This document shows, piece by piece, positions 35,614-44,268 of a stretch of 64,000 bases of DNA. The translations under genes and the position numbers were made by a program. The DNA comes from Sheuella sp. (GTDB taxonomy: Bacteria > Pseudomonadota > Gammaproteobacteria > Burkholderiales > Burkholderiaceae_B), in NCBI GenBank assembly GCA_030650995.1, contig JAUSCY010000093.1, forward strand, positions 22,339-86,338. The letters run 5' to 3'. Every line of letters begins with the position of its first letter. The first letter of the stretch is position 1. The notes under the pieces were generated by a model. That model was not told the DNA's origin and did no database searches. It saw only the letters and a program-made list of their open reading frames with translations.

Positions 35614-38600
35614 AAAAATCCCTCATGATGCGGCGGTGCGCGCGCGTGCGATCGATCCACGTCAGTCATTTTTGGTGCAGGCGCCCGCAGGTTCGGGGAA
35701 AACCGAGTTGCTGACAGATCGTATTCTGGCATTGCTCGCGACAGTCAATCGTCCTGAAGAAATCGTTGCAATTACGTTCACTCGAAAAGCAGCTGCAGAA
35801 ATGCACGAGAGGGTGCTGCAAAAGCTGGCTGCAGGTCTCGAAGACTCCCCTCCGGATCAGACCCATGCGCGTAAAAGCTGGGATCTCGCAAGACAGGCCC
35901 TGGCCAGAGATCAGTTGATGGGGTGGCAGATCTTGCAGCATCCAGCGAGGTTGTCGATCAGAACCATCGATGCTTTTTGTGCTTCTCTGGTTCGTACGAT
36001 GCCTTGGCTCTCCGCGATGGGAGGTTTGCCAGGAATCGTCGATGATGCCCGTGCGCATTATCTGGCGGCAGCGCGCATGACACTCGATCTGGCTGATCGT
36101 GAGCAGTTCGATTGCGTGACACAGCTGCTCAAGCATCTCGATCTGGATATTGAAGTTGCAGCGGATGCTCTGGCCGACATGCTGGCACAGCGTGACCAAT
36201 GGCTGCCATTGCTTGAAAAGGGAAATGATCGTGATTCTCTTGAACTGAATTTGCAGACAGCGATCGAACAGGATCTGATGCGTTTGTCAGAGTTGATGCC
36301 ACCGGGTTGGGCGCAGCGCCTGGCGCCTGGTGTGCGTTTGGCCGCATCAGCGCTGTCAGAAGAAAAACCTGAAAACGGACTTGTTACGTTACTGGATTGG
36401 GACGGCGAGCCGTTCGGACAGGAGGTGGAGAGTTTGCCGCAATGGCGCGCCCTGGCGGAATTGCTGTTGACGGCTTCAGGTACTTTACGCCGGGCATTGA
36501 ATAAAAATAATGGATGTCCGCCTCAGTCACCGCAAAAAAAATTATTACAGGAGTGGTTGGGAACACATGAAAGTCTCTCGCCTGCGCCCTGGATTGAGCG
36601 ATTATTCGCTATGCTGGCAACGCCAGACCCGGTATTTTCTGAGGAGCAGTGGCGTGTTCTGCGTGCGCAGATTCAATGTTTGTGGTTGGCTGCCGGTCAG
36701 TTAATGGTGCAGTTCGCGCAAGCGGGTGAGGTTGATTTTATTGAAATCGCAAGACGTGCCGATCTGGCGCTTGGCCGCACGGATGATCCATCCGAGTTGC
36801 TGTTAAAGCTCGATACTAATATTCGGCATCTATTGATCGATGAGTTTCAGGATACTAGCCAGTCACAGATCGAACTACTTAAAAAAATTACCTCCGGCTG
36901 GCAAGCTGGAGACGGGCGCTCACTTTTCCTGGTTGGCGATCCGATGCAGTCGATCTATCGTTTTCGCAAAGCGGATGTGGCGTTGTTCCTCAAAATCCGT
37001 GACCATGGCTTGGAAGGTCTTACGGTCGAGCCGCTTCAATTGACTGATAATTTCCGTTCTCAGGCAGGCGTGGTGGAATGGGTAAACAATGTATTTTCAA
37101 AATTGTTGCCCCAGCAAGATGAACCCGCTGCTGGCGCAATTGCCTACGCACGTTCCCAGGCTTTTCATGCCTTAAGTCTGGATCCTGCAGTCAGTTTTCA
37201 TCCGGTATTTGTGCAGTCAGGTGCAAAGGCTGAAGCGGTTGTCGTGGAGTTGGTCAGGCAGGCGCTGGAAATGTATCCAGATAAGGAGCATCCTGTAGCG
37301 GTGCTTGTACGTGCACGCTCGCACTTGAAAGAAGTCACGCAGCTATTAGCCCAGGCAGATATCGCTTGTCGGGCTGTTGAGCTGGTTCCTTTGTATAAGC
37401 GCCCATTCGTGGTGGACCTGGTGCAAATTATTCGCGCCTTGAGTCACCCTGGAGATCGGGCTGCCTGGGTTTCAGTATTGCGTTCGCCTTATTGCGGATT
37501 GACGCTCAATAGTTTGCATGCTCTTGTAGCCAGCGATCCACACGCCGCTGTCCCTGCACTGATCGAGCGAGCTTTGCAGAAAAGGCCGGGAGACGCGGTC
37601 TGTCTGGCAGAGCAAAAACTTGATCCAGACGAGTTTGCCCGATTGATGACTGTCGCACCCATTTTGCTTCAGGCGCTCAAAGAGGATGACGCACGTCCGC
37701 TAGCCAATCAGGTCGAACGAGTCTGGCGTTTGCTTGGTGGTCCTGGGTTGGCTGGTGGCCCCGGTGATTTGCAGGATGCAGAGCGGGTTTTTCAGCTGAT
37801 CGAACAGCTCGCACCCTATGGAGGTCTGGATCTTGACGCGCTTGCCTCTAAACTTGAAAAGCTGTTTGCAGCGCCCGATTCGGACTCTCGCGCAGTCGAA
37901 GTCATGACCATGCATAAATCCAAAGGCCTGCAGTTTGAACGTGTCATTTTGTTTGGTTTGCACCATGGACCACGTGCTGATCAAAGCCCACTTGTCCGGA
38001 TCGAGCAAGTCGAAGAACACGTGTTGTTTGGCCCAGTCAAACCTCGTGCAAGTTCTGATCAGGATACTTTCTCCAAGTATCTAGGTATGCGTGAAAAACG
38101 ACGCGCGGCCTATGAGGTCGATCGGCTGCTTTATGTTGCTGCGACCCGAGCCAAGGAGTCCTTGCATCTGGTGGCTGAGGTCAAGCTGGATAAAAATACG
38201 GGTTTGGTGGCTGAGCCGGTGTCCGGAAGCTTGCTGGATCGTTTGTGGAGCCATGTCCGTAAACCTGAGGTGCCCTCTGGCATGCAGGTTCAGGATGAGT
38301 TTGCCTCGGATCAGCCTGTCATCAAAGGCCAGCCTCTGCGTCGCCGTGCACACATTCCTGCTGCCCGACCATTGCAGGCCGATCGCTTGCGTAATGCCGC
38401 TTATGTATGGCGTGCTGCGACGACTTACGATCGGCAGATTGGTATTCTGGTGCATGCCTGGCTTGCAAAAATCGGCGAACAGGGCCTGACTCGCTGGTCC
38501 CCGCAGGAGGTGATGCAAAAGTCATCACTGATTCACCGGCAATTGACTCAGGCCGGCTTACCAGTCGCCCAAGCTGAAAAAGCTGCCTCGGAAGTGGTGG

Positions 38601-38935
38601 AGACGCTTGTGGCGATGCTGACGCATGATCGCGGTCGCTGGCTATTAGGTCATCCGCAGTCATATCGCGAGTGGACCTTGATCGACGCTACTGGAAAAGT
38701 CTCTGTGATTGATCTGGCAATGGCTGATGAGCAGGGCTGGCTCGTGGTGGATTACAAAACAGGTCGTCCGGCGGATGATGAAACGACAGAGGTTTTCGCT
38801 CAACGGATGCGAGAGCGCTATGCGCCCCAACTTGAGCGATATTGTCAGCAATTGACCGATCTTGATGGCCGATTCGCACGTGCAGCCCTTTATTTTCCAC
38901 GAGACGACCTCTGGATTACGCTCAATTCTGAGTGA
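35606..38935 (+). CDS. AddA-like UvrD/REP helicase-nuclease
   Basis: Superfamily 1A helicase with a C-terminal nuclease (1109 aa). Walker A QAPAGSGKTELLTDRIL (motif I) lies near residue 30, LLIDEFQDTSQSQ is motif II, LVGDPMQSIYRFRKAD motif III, and DRLLYVAATRAKESLHL motif VI. The RecB-type nuclease at the end has DLAMADEQGWLVVDYKTG with catalytic Asp and Lys. It partners the AddB-like protein in double-strand break resection. The frame is open 14 codons upstream, but AGGAGG at 35594-35599 places the start at ATG 35606, inside the preceding gene. Confidence 0.92.
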   Translation: MTEKIPHDAAVRARAIDPRQSFLVQAPAGSGKTELLTDRILALLATVNRPEEIVAITFTRKAAAEMHERVLQKLAAGLEDSPPDQTHARKSWDLARQALARDQLMGWQILQHPARLSIRTIDAFCASLVRTMPWLSAMGGLPGIVDDARAHYLAAARMTLDLADREQFDCVTQLLKHLDLDIEVAADALADMLAQRDQWLPLLEKGNDRDSLELNLQTAIEQDLMRLSELMPPGWAQRLAPGVRLAASALSEEKPENGLVTLLDWDGEPFGQEVESLPQWRALAELLLTASGTLRRALNKNNGCPPQSPQKKLLQEWLGTHESLSPAPWIERLFAMLATPDPVFSEEQWRVLRAQIQCLWLAAGQLMVQFAQAGEVDFIEIARRADLALGRTDDPSELLLKLDTNIRHLLIDEFQDTSQSQIELLKKITSGWQAGDGRSLFLVGDPMQSIYRFRKADVALFLKIRDHGLEGLTVEPLQLTDNFRSQAGVVEWVNNVFSKLLPQQDEPAAGAIAYARSQAFHALSLDPAVSFHPVFVQSGAKAEAVVVELVRQALEMYPDKEHPVAVLVRARSHLKEVTQLLAQADIACRAVELVPLYKRPFVVDLVQIIRALSHPGDRAAWVSVLRSPYCGLTLNSLHALVASDPHAAVPALIERALQKRPGDAVCLAEQKLDPDEFARLMTVAPILLQALKEDDARPLANQVERVWRLLGGPGLAGGPGDLQDAERVFQLIEQLAPYGGLDLDALASKLEKLFAAPDSDSRAVEVMTMHKSKGLQFERVILFGLHHGPRADQSPLVRIEQVEEHVLFGPVKPRASSDQDTFSKYLGMREKRRAAYEVDRLLYVAATRAKESLHLVAEVKLDKNTGLVAEPVSGSLLDRLWSHVRKPEVPSGMQVQDEFASDQPVIKGQPLRRRAHIPAARPLQADRLRNAAYVWRAATTYDRQIGILVHAWLAKIGEQGLTRWSPQEVMQKSSLIHRQLTQAGLPVAQAEKAASEVVETLVAMLTHDRGRWLLGHPQSYREWTLIDATGKVSVIDLAMADEQGWLVVDYKTGRPADDETTEVFAQRMRERYAPQLERYCQQLTDLDGRFARAALYFPRDDLWITLNSE

Positions 38936-38950
38936 TGGGCCAAGCCCTGC

Positions 38951-38956
38951 TAAAAT
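38951..38956 (+). promoter_or_regulatory. -10 element of the 4.5S RNA promoter
   Basis: TAAAAT matches the -10 consensus in five of six positions and lies 7 nt before the 5' end predicted from the SRP RNA stem. No good -35 hexamer is seen at 17 nt. Confidence 0.5.
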
Positions 38957-38963
38957 TGAAGCT

Positions 38964-39058
38964 GGCGGGCCCCTTCGCATGGTTCGGCGGTCAATCTGGT
39001 CAGGTCGGGAACGAAGCAGCCACAGCCGTGCAGAAACAGTGCCGAAGTCAGGCTCGCC
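38964..39058 (+). ncRNA. ffs: Signal recognition particle 4.5S RNA
   Basis: Small bacterial SRP RNA of about 95 nt. The conserved Ffh-binding domain GGTCAGGTCGGGAACGAAGC followed by AGCCACAG is present near 38998-39025. The ends GGCGGGCC (38964-38971) and GGCTCGCC (39051-39058) pair over eight positions. It lies between the AddA-like gene and dnaX, a usual neighbour in Burkholderiales. Exact ends could be a few bases longer. Confidence 0.93.
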
Positions 39059-39090
39059 TCCTTAATCTCCGTCCGTGGTAAAAAACGTCC

Positions 39091-41076
39091 ATGACTTATC
39101 TAGTATTGGCGCGTAAGTGGCGTCCCCGCACGTTTGAGACTCTGGTAGGACAAGATCACGTTGTCCGAGCGCTTTCGCACGCGCTGACGACCCAGCGGCT
39201 GCATCACGCATGGCTTTTTACCGGGACGCGAGGGGTTGGCAAAACCACCTTGTCACGTATCCTGGCCAAAGCCCTCAACTGCGAAACAGGCATCACAGCC
39301 ACGCCTTGCGGCGTTTGCCAGGCCTGCACTTCGATTGATGAAGGCAGGTTTGTCGACTATCTGGAACTCGATGCCGCCTCCAATCGTGGCGTGGACGAGA
39401 TGACCCAGTTGCTTGAGCAGGCCGTCTATTCGCCAAGCGTTGGGCGCTTCAAGGTCTACATGATCGACGAAGTGCATATGCTGACGGGGCATGCGTTTAA
39501 CGCCATGCTCAAAACGCTAGAAGAGCCGCCCGCGCACGTTAAATTCATTCTGGCCACGACTGATCCTCAAAAAATTCCCGTGACGGTCTTGTCGCGTTGC
39601 CTGCAGTTCAATCTGAAGCAGATGCCTGGCGAATCAATTGTCGGACATCTGGAAAACGTTCTGGGTCATGAGCAGATCCCATTTGAAGTCCCGGCGCTGC
39701 GTTTGCTGGGTCAGGCGGCATCAGGTTCAATGCGTGACGCTTTATCACTGACTGATCAGGCGATCGCTTATAGCGCGGGCAATCTGACCGAAGAATCTGT
39801 TCGCGGCATGCTTGGCACAATCGATCAGCGTCATCTGATTCGTTTGCTTGACTCGCTGCAGTCCGGCCGCGCCGCAGCGGTATTGGAGATCGCTGACGAG
39901 TTGTCCACGCGAGGTTTGTCGTATCGCGCAGCGCTTGCGGATCTAGCCGTGCTGTTGTCACGCATTGCTATCATTCAACGCGTAGCGCAGGCTGTGGATG
40001 AGTCTGACCCGCTGATGCAAGACATTATTCGTCTTGCGCAGACCATGCACCCTGATGCTGTTCAGCTTTTTTATACTGTCGCCGTTCATAGTCGTTCAGA
40101 GCTGGCGATTGCGCCTGACGAGTACGCCGGTTTTGTGATGGCATGTCTTCGCATGCTGTCGTTGCTAGCTGGCTCTGGTGCTGGCAATCAGCCTTTCAGC
40201 CTGGCTTTGCCAAGCTCTGTTGCGACTCCGGGCGCTACTTTAGGCGCTACTCCAGCTGCTACTCCGGCTGCTACTTCAGTAGTTCCTCCGGCTGTGACCC
40301 CGCCAGTCAACGTTGTTGCTGCGCCCGCTCAGCAAATTGCTGTGGTAGAGCCTGTGGCTGCTGCACCTGTTGCGTCTGTTGCACAGCAGGTGCCGCAAAA
40401 GCAAGCAACCCCGCCTTGGGATGACGTACCCGAAACACCCAAAGACACTCAAAAAATTACTACACGGGCTCCGGCTCTGGTGGCACAGATCTCTGCACAG
40501 GCGCAGGCAGAGGTAGAACAACAGGCAGAGCCAGAGGCAGATCAGGAGCCTCAGGACGAATACGCCCTGGGCGCGGACTCTGATGGTGACTCCTCATTTG
40601 GCAGTTCCATGCCACCTCATCTCGATGAGGAAATTCCGCCCGAAGAGGGATACGCGGCGCCAGCGCCTGCAAAATCCTTGTCTGAAATCATTGTCCTGCC
40701 AGAACCGTGGGCGAGTTTTTCTTCAAAGCTGCCTTTATCCGGCATGGCCTCTCAGCTGGCCCGCCAGTCAGAATGCGCCGAAGTCTCCGGGCGCGTGCTG
40801 ACTCTGCGTGTACCAACTAAAGCGCTGACTGAGGGCATGCACGCCGATCGTTTGCGTACCGTTTTATCTGAGTACTTTGGATTTGCCGTTCAGCTTAAAT
40901 TTGAAATTGCAGCGACGCAGGGTCAGTCAGCCCATGCGATTGATGTCGCTGCCCAGATCGTACGACAGGAGGTCGCTGAGCAATCCGTTCAAAATGATCC
41001 TTTTGTTCAGGCGCTAGTCAAAGATTTTGGTGCACAAGTTGTGCCGGGATCGATTCGACCTGGCGCTTCACTTTAA
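39091..41076 (+). CDS. dnaX: DNA polymerase III subunits gamma and tau
   Basis: Clamp-loader ATPase (661 aa). YLVLARKWRPRTFETLVGQDHV opens the protein; the P-loop GTRGVGKTTLSRI is at about 46-58, the zinc module CETGITATPCGVCQAC at about 64-79, and MIDEVHMLTGHAFNAML is Walker B. The middle (about residues 378-500) is low-complexity and Ala/Thr/Pro/Glu-rich, containing five tandem 4-residue repeats. The C-terminal tau domain (polymerase and DnaB contact) is present. A programmed frameshift to make gamma, as in E. coli, is not apparent: no in-frame A AAA AAG slippery heptamer was found. Start ATG has no strong ribosome site. Confidence 0.95.
   Translation: MTYLVLARKWRPRTFETLVGQDHVVRALSHALTTQRLHHAWLFTGTRGVGKTTLSRILAKALNCETGITATPCGVCQACTSIDEGRFVDYLELDAASNRGVDEMTQLLEQAVYSPSVGRFKVYMIDEVHMLTGHAFNAMLKTLEEPPAHVKFILATTDPQKIPVTVLSRCLQFNLKQMPGESIVGHLENVLGHEQIPFEVPALRLLGQAASGSMRDALSLTDQAIAYSAGNLTEESVRGMLGTIDQRHLIRLLDSLQSGRAAAVLEIADELSTRGLSYRAALADLAVLLSRIAIIQRVAQAVDESDPLMQDIIRLAQTMHPDAVQLFYTVAVHSRSELAIAPDEYAGFVMACLRMLSLLAGSGAGNQPFSLALPSSVATPGATLGATPAATPAATSVVPPAVTPPVNVVAAPAQQIAVVEPVAAAPVASVAQQVPQKQATPPWDDVPETPKDTQKITTRAPALVAQISAQAQAEVEQQAEPEADQEPQDEYALGADSDGDSSFGSSMPPHLDEEIPPEEGYAAPAPAKSLSEIIVLPEPWASFSSKLPLSGMASQLARQSECAEVSGRVLTLRVPTKALTEGMHADRLRTVLSEYFGFAVQLKFEIAATQGQSAHAIDVAAQIVRQEVAEQSVQNDPFVQALVKDFGAQVVPGSIRPGASL
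40222..40281 (+). repeat. In-frame 12-bp tandem repeat (five copies) in dnaX
   Basis: Five imperfect 12-nt units beginning GCGACTCCGGGC then GCTACTTTAGGC, GCTACTCCAGCT, GCTACTCCGGCT and GCTACTTCAGTA encode ATPG-ATLG-ATPA-ATPA-ATSV in the linker between the ATPase and tau domains. A 12-bp unit keeps frame, so copy number can vary without loss of function. Confidence 0.8.
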
Positions 41077-41101
41077 ATAATCACTCTCAGGAATTCACTT
41101 C

Positions 41102-41428
41102 ATGATGAAAGGTCAAATAGCCGGTCTGATGCGTCAGGCGCAGCAGATGCAGGAAAACATGAAAAAGGCGCAGGATGCCTTGTCGGACATTCTTGTCGAG
41201 GGCGCCGCAGGTGGCAGTCTGGTCAAGGTCACAATGACCTGCCGTCACGATGTCAAACGCGTGACCATCGACCCAAGTTTGCTGGCTGATGATAAAGACA
41301 TGCTCGAGGATCTTGTTGCAGCAGCGTTTAACGATGCCCTGCGCAAGGCAGAGGCAACGTCTCAGGAAAAGATGTCGGCCGTGACCGCAGGTATGCCCTT
41401 GCCACCAGGAATGAAATTGCCTTTCTGA
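41102..41428 (+). CDS. ybaB: Nucleoid-associated protein YbaB/EbfC
   Basis: Small DNA-binding protein (108 aa) of the YbaB/EbfC family, a dimer that binds DNA with little sequence preference. [25 protein letters not shown] is the N-terminal coiled-coil helix, and [21 protein letters not shown] with [15 protein letters not shown] is the conserved core. ATG codons at 41102 and 41105 are both possible. It lies between dnaX and recR, the classic order in proteobacteria. Confidence 0.95.
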   Translation: MMKGQIAGLMRQAQQMQENMKKAQDALSDILVEGAAGGSLVKVTMTCRHDVKRVTIDPSLLADDKDMLEDLVAAAFNDALRKAEATSQEKMSAVTAGMPLPPGMKLPF

Positions 41429-42036
41429 TGGAAAATTCCTCGTCAGAACCACAACCACTGCTGGCGCTCGTGGACGCGTTGCGCCGCTTGCCTGGCGTGG
41501 GCGTGCGTACCGCGCGTCGCATGGCATACCACCTGCTCCAGCATGATTTAAAAGCTGCAGAGCAGCTTGGGCGCGCACTGACCGATGCGGTTGAGCGTTT
41601 GCAGCACTGCGAGTTGTGCAATGGATTTACAGAAATTCCTGTTTGCGCGACGTGTGACCACCCGGAGCGCGATCATGCATTGCTATGCATTGTTGAGACA
41701 CCCGCCGATCAAAATTCCATCGAAGCGACCCATGGTTACCAGGGACTCTATTACGTGCTGATGGGCAGACTGGCTCCGCTTGAAGGCACGGGGCCCGATG
41801 AGCTTGACTTTGATCGCGTACTCAAACGTGCCAACGATGGTGTTGTCCAGGAAGTTATTCTGGCAACAAACTTTACTGCTGAAGGCGAGACCACTGCGCA
41901 CTATCTTTCTGAGGCGCTCAGGTCCAGGGGCATCAAAGTCACCCGACTGGCGCGTGGTGTACCCGCGGGTAGTGAAATCGAATATGTAGATGCCGGGACT
42001 GTTGCCTGGGCTCTCATGGAACGTAAACCTACCTGA
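41428..42036 (+). CDS. recR: Recombination mediator protein RecR
   Basis: RecR (202 aa) clamps onto DNA with RecO to load RecA at gaps. The helix-hairpin-helix [19 protein letters not shown] (14-32) is followed by a C4 zinc finger [16 protein letters not shown] (about 57-72) and the Toprim domain [27 protein letters not shown]. The C-terminal Walker-like tail [19 protein letters not shown] is intact. The start ATG shares one base with the ybaB stop (TGATG). Confidence 0.96.
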   Translation: MENSSSEPQPLLALVDALRRLPGVGVRTARRMAYHLLQHDLKAAEQLGRALTDAVERLQHCELCNGFTEIPVCATCDHPERDHALLCIVETPADQNSIEATHGYQGLYYVLMGRLAPLEGTGPDELDFDRVLKRANDGVVQEVILATNFTAEGETTAHYLSEALRSRGIKVTRLARGVPAGSEIEYVDAGTVAWALMERKPT

Positions 42037-42100
42037 TTCATATCCACATCGCTCAACGCTGGAGCTGCTTTGCTGCAGCCGGAGTTGGTTATCTGATTCT

Positions 42101-43060
42101 TCAGGCTGGGCGAAGTGCAGCAAGTAGCTGGTCAAGTTTACGTGCGTCAGCAACGAAGGCTCGAATGCCTTCTGATAGCTTTTCGCTTGCCATCGCGTCT
42201 TCATTCAGAAGTGATCTGAAATGCACTTCGTCTGCAACGATACGTGCAGCAGGCTGCGAGCGGGCCGCTTGCAATGTCAGGCTGGCGCTTAGTGGGCCTT
42301 CAGCTTGTGCGAGCTTTGCAAGCAGATCCGGACTGATTGTGAGCAAGTCGCAACCTGCGAGCGCGAGAATCTGGCCTGTATTTCTGAAGCTCGCACCCAT
42401 GATTTCAGTTGGGATGCCGAAAGTTTTGTAATAGCGATAGATGCCGGACACTGAAATAACGCCTGGGTCATTGGCGCCGCTCGAGGCGGCCTCGTCCCAG
42501 GCTGCACCTTGCTGTTTTTTATGCCAGTCATAAATGCGACCCACAAAGGGGGAGATCAGTTGGACTTTCGCATCCGCACAGGCGACAGCCTGCACCAGAG
42601 AGAATAAAAGGGTCAGGTTGCAGCGGACCCCCTCAGATTCCAGAACACGTGCGGCCTGGATGCCTTCCCAGGTAGAGGCAATCTTGATCAGGATGCGGTC
42701 CCGTGAGAAGCCGCAGGCTTCGTAGAGCGCCATAATCCTGCGCGCGCGGTCAATTGTTGCGCGTGTGTCAAAGGAAAGTCGCGCATCCACTTCGGTGGAT
42801 ACGCGCCCTGGAACAATATTCAGGATTTCCCGGCCAAAAGCCACCAGTAAACGGTCTACAAGCTCGTCTGGGCTCGCGTGGGGGAAATCCTTGATGCAGC
42901 GCTCCATCAAGGGGCGATAGGCGTCTTGCTGGACCGCTTTCAGGATCAGAGAGGGATTTGTGGTCGCATCTGTCGGCTGATAGCTGCGCATGCTTTCAAA
43001 GTCACCAGTATCGGCGACAACGACTGTGTGGATGCGTAAAGATTCGAGAAGACTGGCCAT
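42101..43060 (-). CDS. tal: Transaldolase
   Basis: Transaldolase B type (319 aa; E. coli TalB 317), moving a dihydroxyacetone unit in the pentose phosphate pathway. [13 protein letters not shown] is near residue 30, and the Schiff-base lysine is in [29 protein letters not shown] is the second signature. Its start lies 50 nt from the GTG of divergent carA. The gap to recR contains a weak stem (GCTGC/GCAGC near 42064-42080) with no T-run. Confidence 0.96.
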   Translation of the reverse strand: MASLLESLRIHTVVVADTGDFESMRSYQPTDATTNPSLILKAVQQDAYRPLMERCIKDFPHASPDELVDRLLVAFGREILNIVPGRVSTEVDARLSFDTRATIDRARRIMALYEACGFSRDRILIKIASTWEGIQAARVLESEGVRCNLTLLFSLVQAVACADAKVQLISPFVGRIYDWHKKQQGAAWDEAASSGANDPGVISVSGIYRYYKTFGIPTEIMGASFRNTGQILALAGCDLLTISPDLLAKLAQAEGPLSASLTLQAARSQPAARIVADEVHFRSLLNEDAMASEKLSEGIRAFVADARKLDQLLAALRPA

Positions 43061-43065
43061 CGGGT

Positions 43066-43071
43066 TATACT
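43066..43071 (+). promoter_or_regulatory. Candidate -10 element of the carAB promoter
   Basis: TATACT (five of six consensus bases) lies 40 nt before the carA GTG, in the short gap divergent to tal. The hexamer 17 nt upstream (TTCGAG) is a poor -35 and falls inside tal, so the promoter may need an activator. Confidence 0.35.
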
Positions 43072-43110
43072 TCCAAGGTTTGCTTATTGATACAGATGCC
43101 GGGGTTGATT

Positions 43111-44259
43111 GTGCTGCCGAACATATTTCCAGATAGTGCCACGAAAACGGCGATTTTAGCCTTGGCGGACGGAACCATTTTTAAGGGCCTCTCAATCGGG
43201 GCCGATGGTCACGCCGTTGCAGAAGTCGTTTTTAATACTGCCATGACAGGATACCAAGAAATCCTTACTGATCCAAGTTACAGCGGTCAGATGGTCACCT
43301 TGACCTATCCTCACATCGGTAACACCGGGATTAATGCAGAGGACGTCGAGTCCACTAAGATCCATGCTGCCGGTTTGATTGTGCGTGATTGTCCCGCACT
43401 GCTTTCGAATTTTCGCTCGACGCAATCGCTGCCCGACTATCTGAAATCTCAGGGTGTCGTGGCGATCTCCGATATTGATACCCGCAAGCTGACGCGTATT
43501 TTGCGTGAGGGCGGTGCGCAGGGCGGATGTATTCTGGTGGGTGATGACGCCGAGCAGGCCTTAAAACTCGCCCGTAACTTTCCAGGAATGTCCGGTCTGG
43601 ACCTTGCCAAGGTTGTTTCGGCAAAGCAGCCCGCGAACTGGACCGAGTCCACCTGGGAGCTTGGCGTAGGCTACGGCAAAACAGACAGCAAGACACCGCA
43701 CGTGGTCGCCTATGACTTCGGTGTGAAATCGAATATTCTGCGTCTTCTGGCTGAGCGCGGTTGCCACATTACGGTTGTCCCAGCGCAAACTAGCGCAGAA
43801 GACGTCCTGAAACTCAATCCCGATGGCGTATTTTTGTCTAATGGACCTGGCGACCCGGATCCATGTGATTACGCGATTGCAGCAACCAGAGTTTTTCTGG
43901 AGCGAAAATTACCCGTGTTTGGAATTTGTCTTGGGCAGCAGATTATGGGGCTGGCAATTGGTGCCAAAACCGTCAAGATGAAAACAGGCCATCACGGCTC
44001 TAACCACCCTGTGCAGGAGCTGGCCTCTGGCCGTGTGTTCATCACTGCACAAAATCACGGTTTCTCGGTCGATGCGGCGAGCTTGCCTGCAAATGCCCGC
44101 GTCACCCACATTTCATTGTTTGACGGCACCTTGCAAGGATTCGAGCTGACAGATCGGCCCGCTTTCTGTTTCCAGGGACATCCCGAAGCAAGTCCAGGTC
44201 CTCACGATATCGTCGTGTTGTTCGATAAATTCATGAGCCTGTTGGCTGGTCAAAAATAA
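43111..44259 (+). CDS. carA: Carbamoyl phosphate synthase, small (glutaminase) subunit
   Basis: CarA releases ammonia from glutamine for carbamoyl phosphate synthesis (382 aa, equal to E. coli CarA). The N-terminal part has [15 protein letters not shown] and [20 protein letters not shown]. The class I glutaminase has [13 protein letters not shown], the nucleophile Cys in [12 protein letters not shown], and the His/Glu pair in [11 protein letters not shown]. The frame is open to 42958, but a GTG at 43111 with GGGG 6 nt upstream gives the family N-terminus (LPNIFPDS); ATG at 43096 is the alternative. Confidence 0.94.
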   Translation: MLPNIFPDSATKTAILALADGTIFKGLSIGADGHAVAEVVFNTAMTGYQEILTDPSYSGQMVTLTYPHIGNTGINAEDVESTKIHAAGLIVRDCPALLSNFRSTQSLPDYLKSQGVVAISDIDTRKLTRILREGGAQGGCILVGDDAEQALKLARNFPGMSGLDLAKVVSAKQPANWTESTWELGVGYGKTDSKTPHVVAYDFGVKSNILRLLAERGCHITVVPAQTSAEDVLKLNPDGVFLSNGPGDPDPCDYAIAATRVFLERKLPVFGICLGQQIMGLAIGAKTVKMKTGHHGSNHPVQELASGRVFITAQNHGFSVDAASLPANARVTHISLFDGTLQGFELTDRPAFCFQGHPEASPGPHDIVVLFDKFMSLLAGQK

Positions 44260-44268
44260 AGAGTCATC

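Noticed and set aside
40430..40480. dnaX programmed frameshift site
   Set aside because: The A-run near here (CAA AAA ATT) is not in X XXY YYZ phase and no stable stem follows.
41087..41578. 163-aa open frame antisense to ybaB and recR
   Set aside because: Both plus-strand genes are conserved families; the antisense frame shows no domain and no start signal.
42060..42085. Terminator between recR and tal
   Set aside because: Only a five-pair stem (GCTGC/GCAGC) with no T-run on either side could be found.
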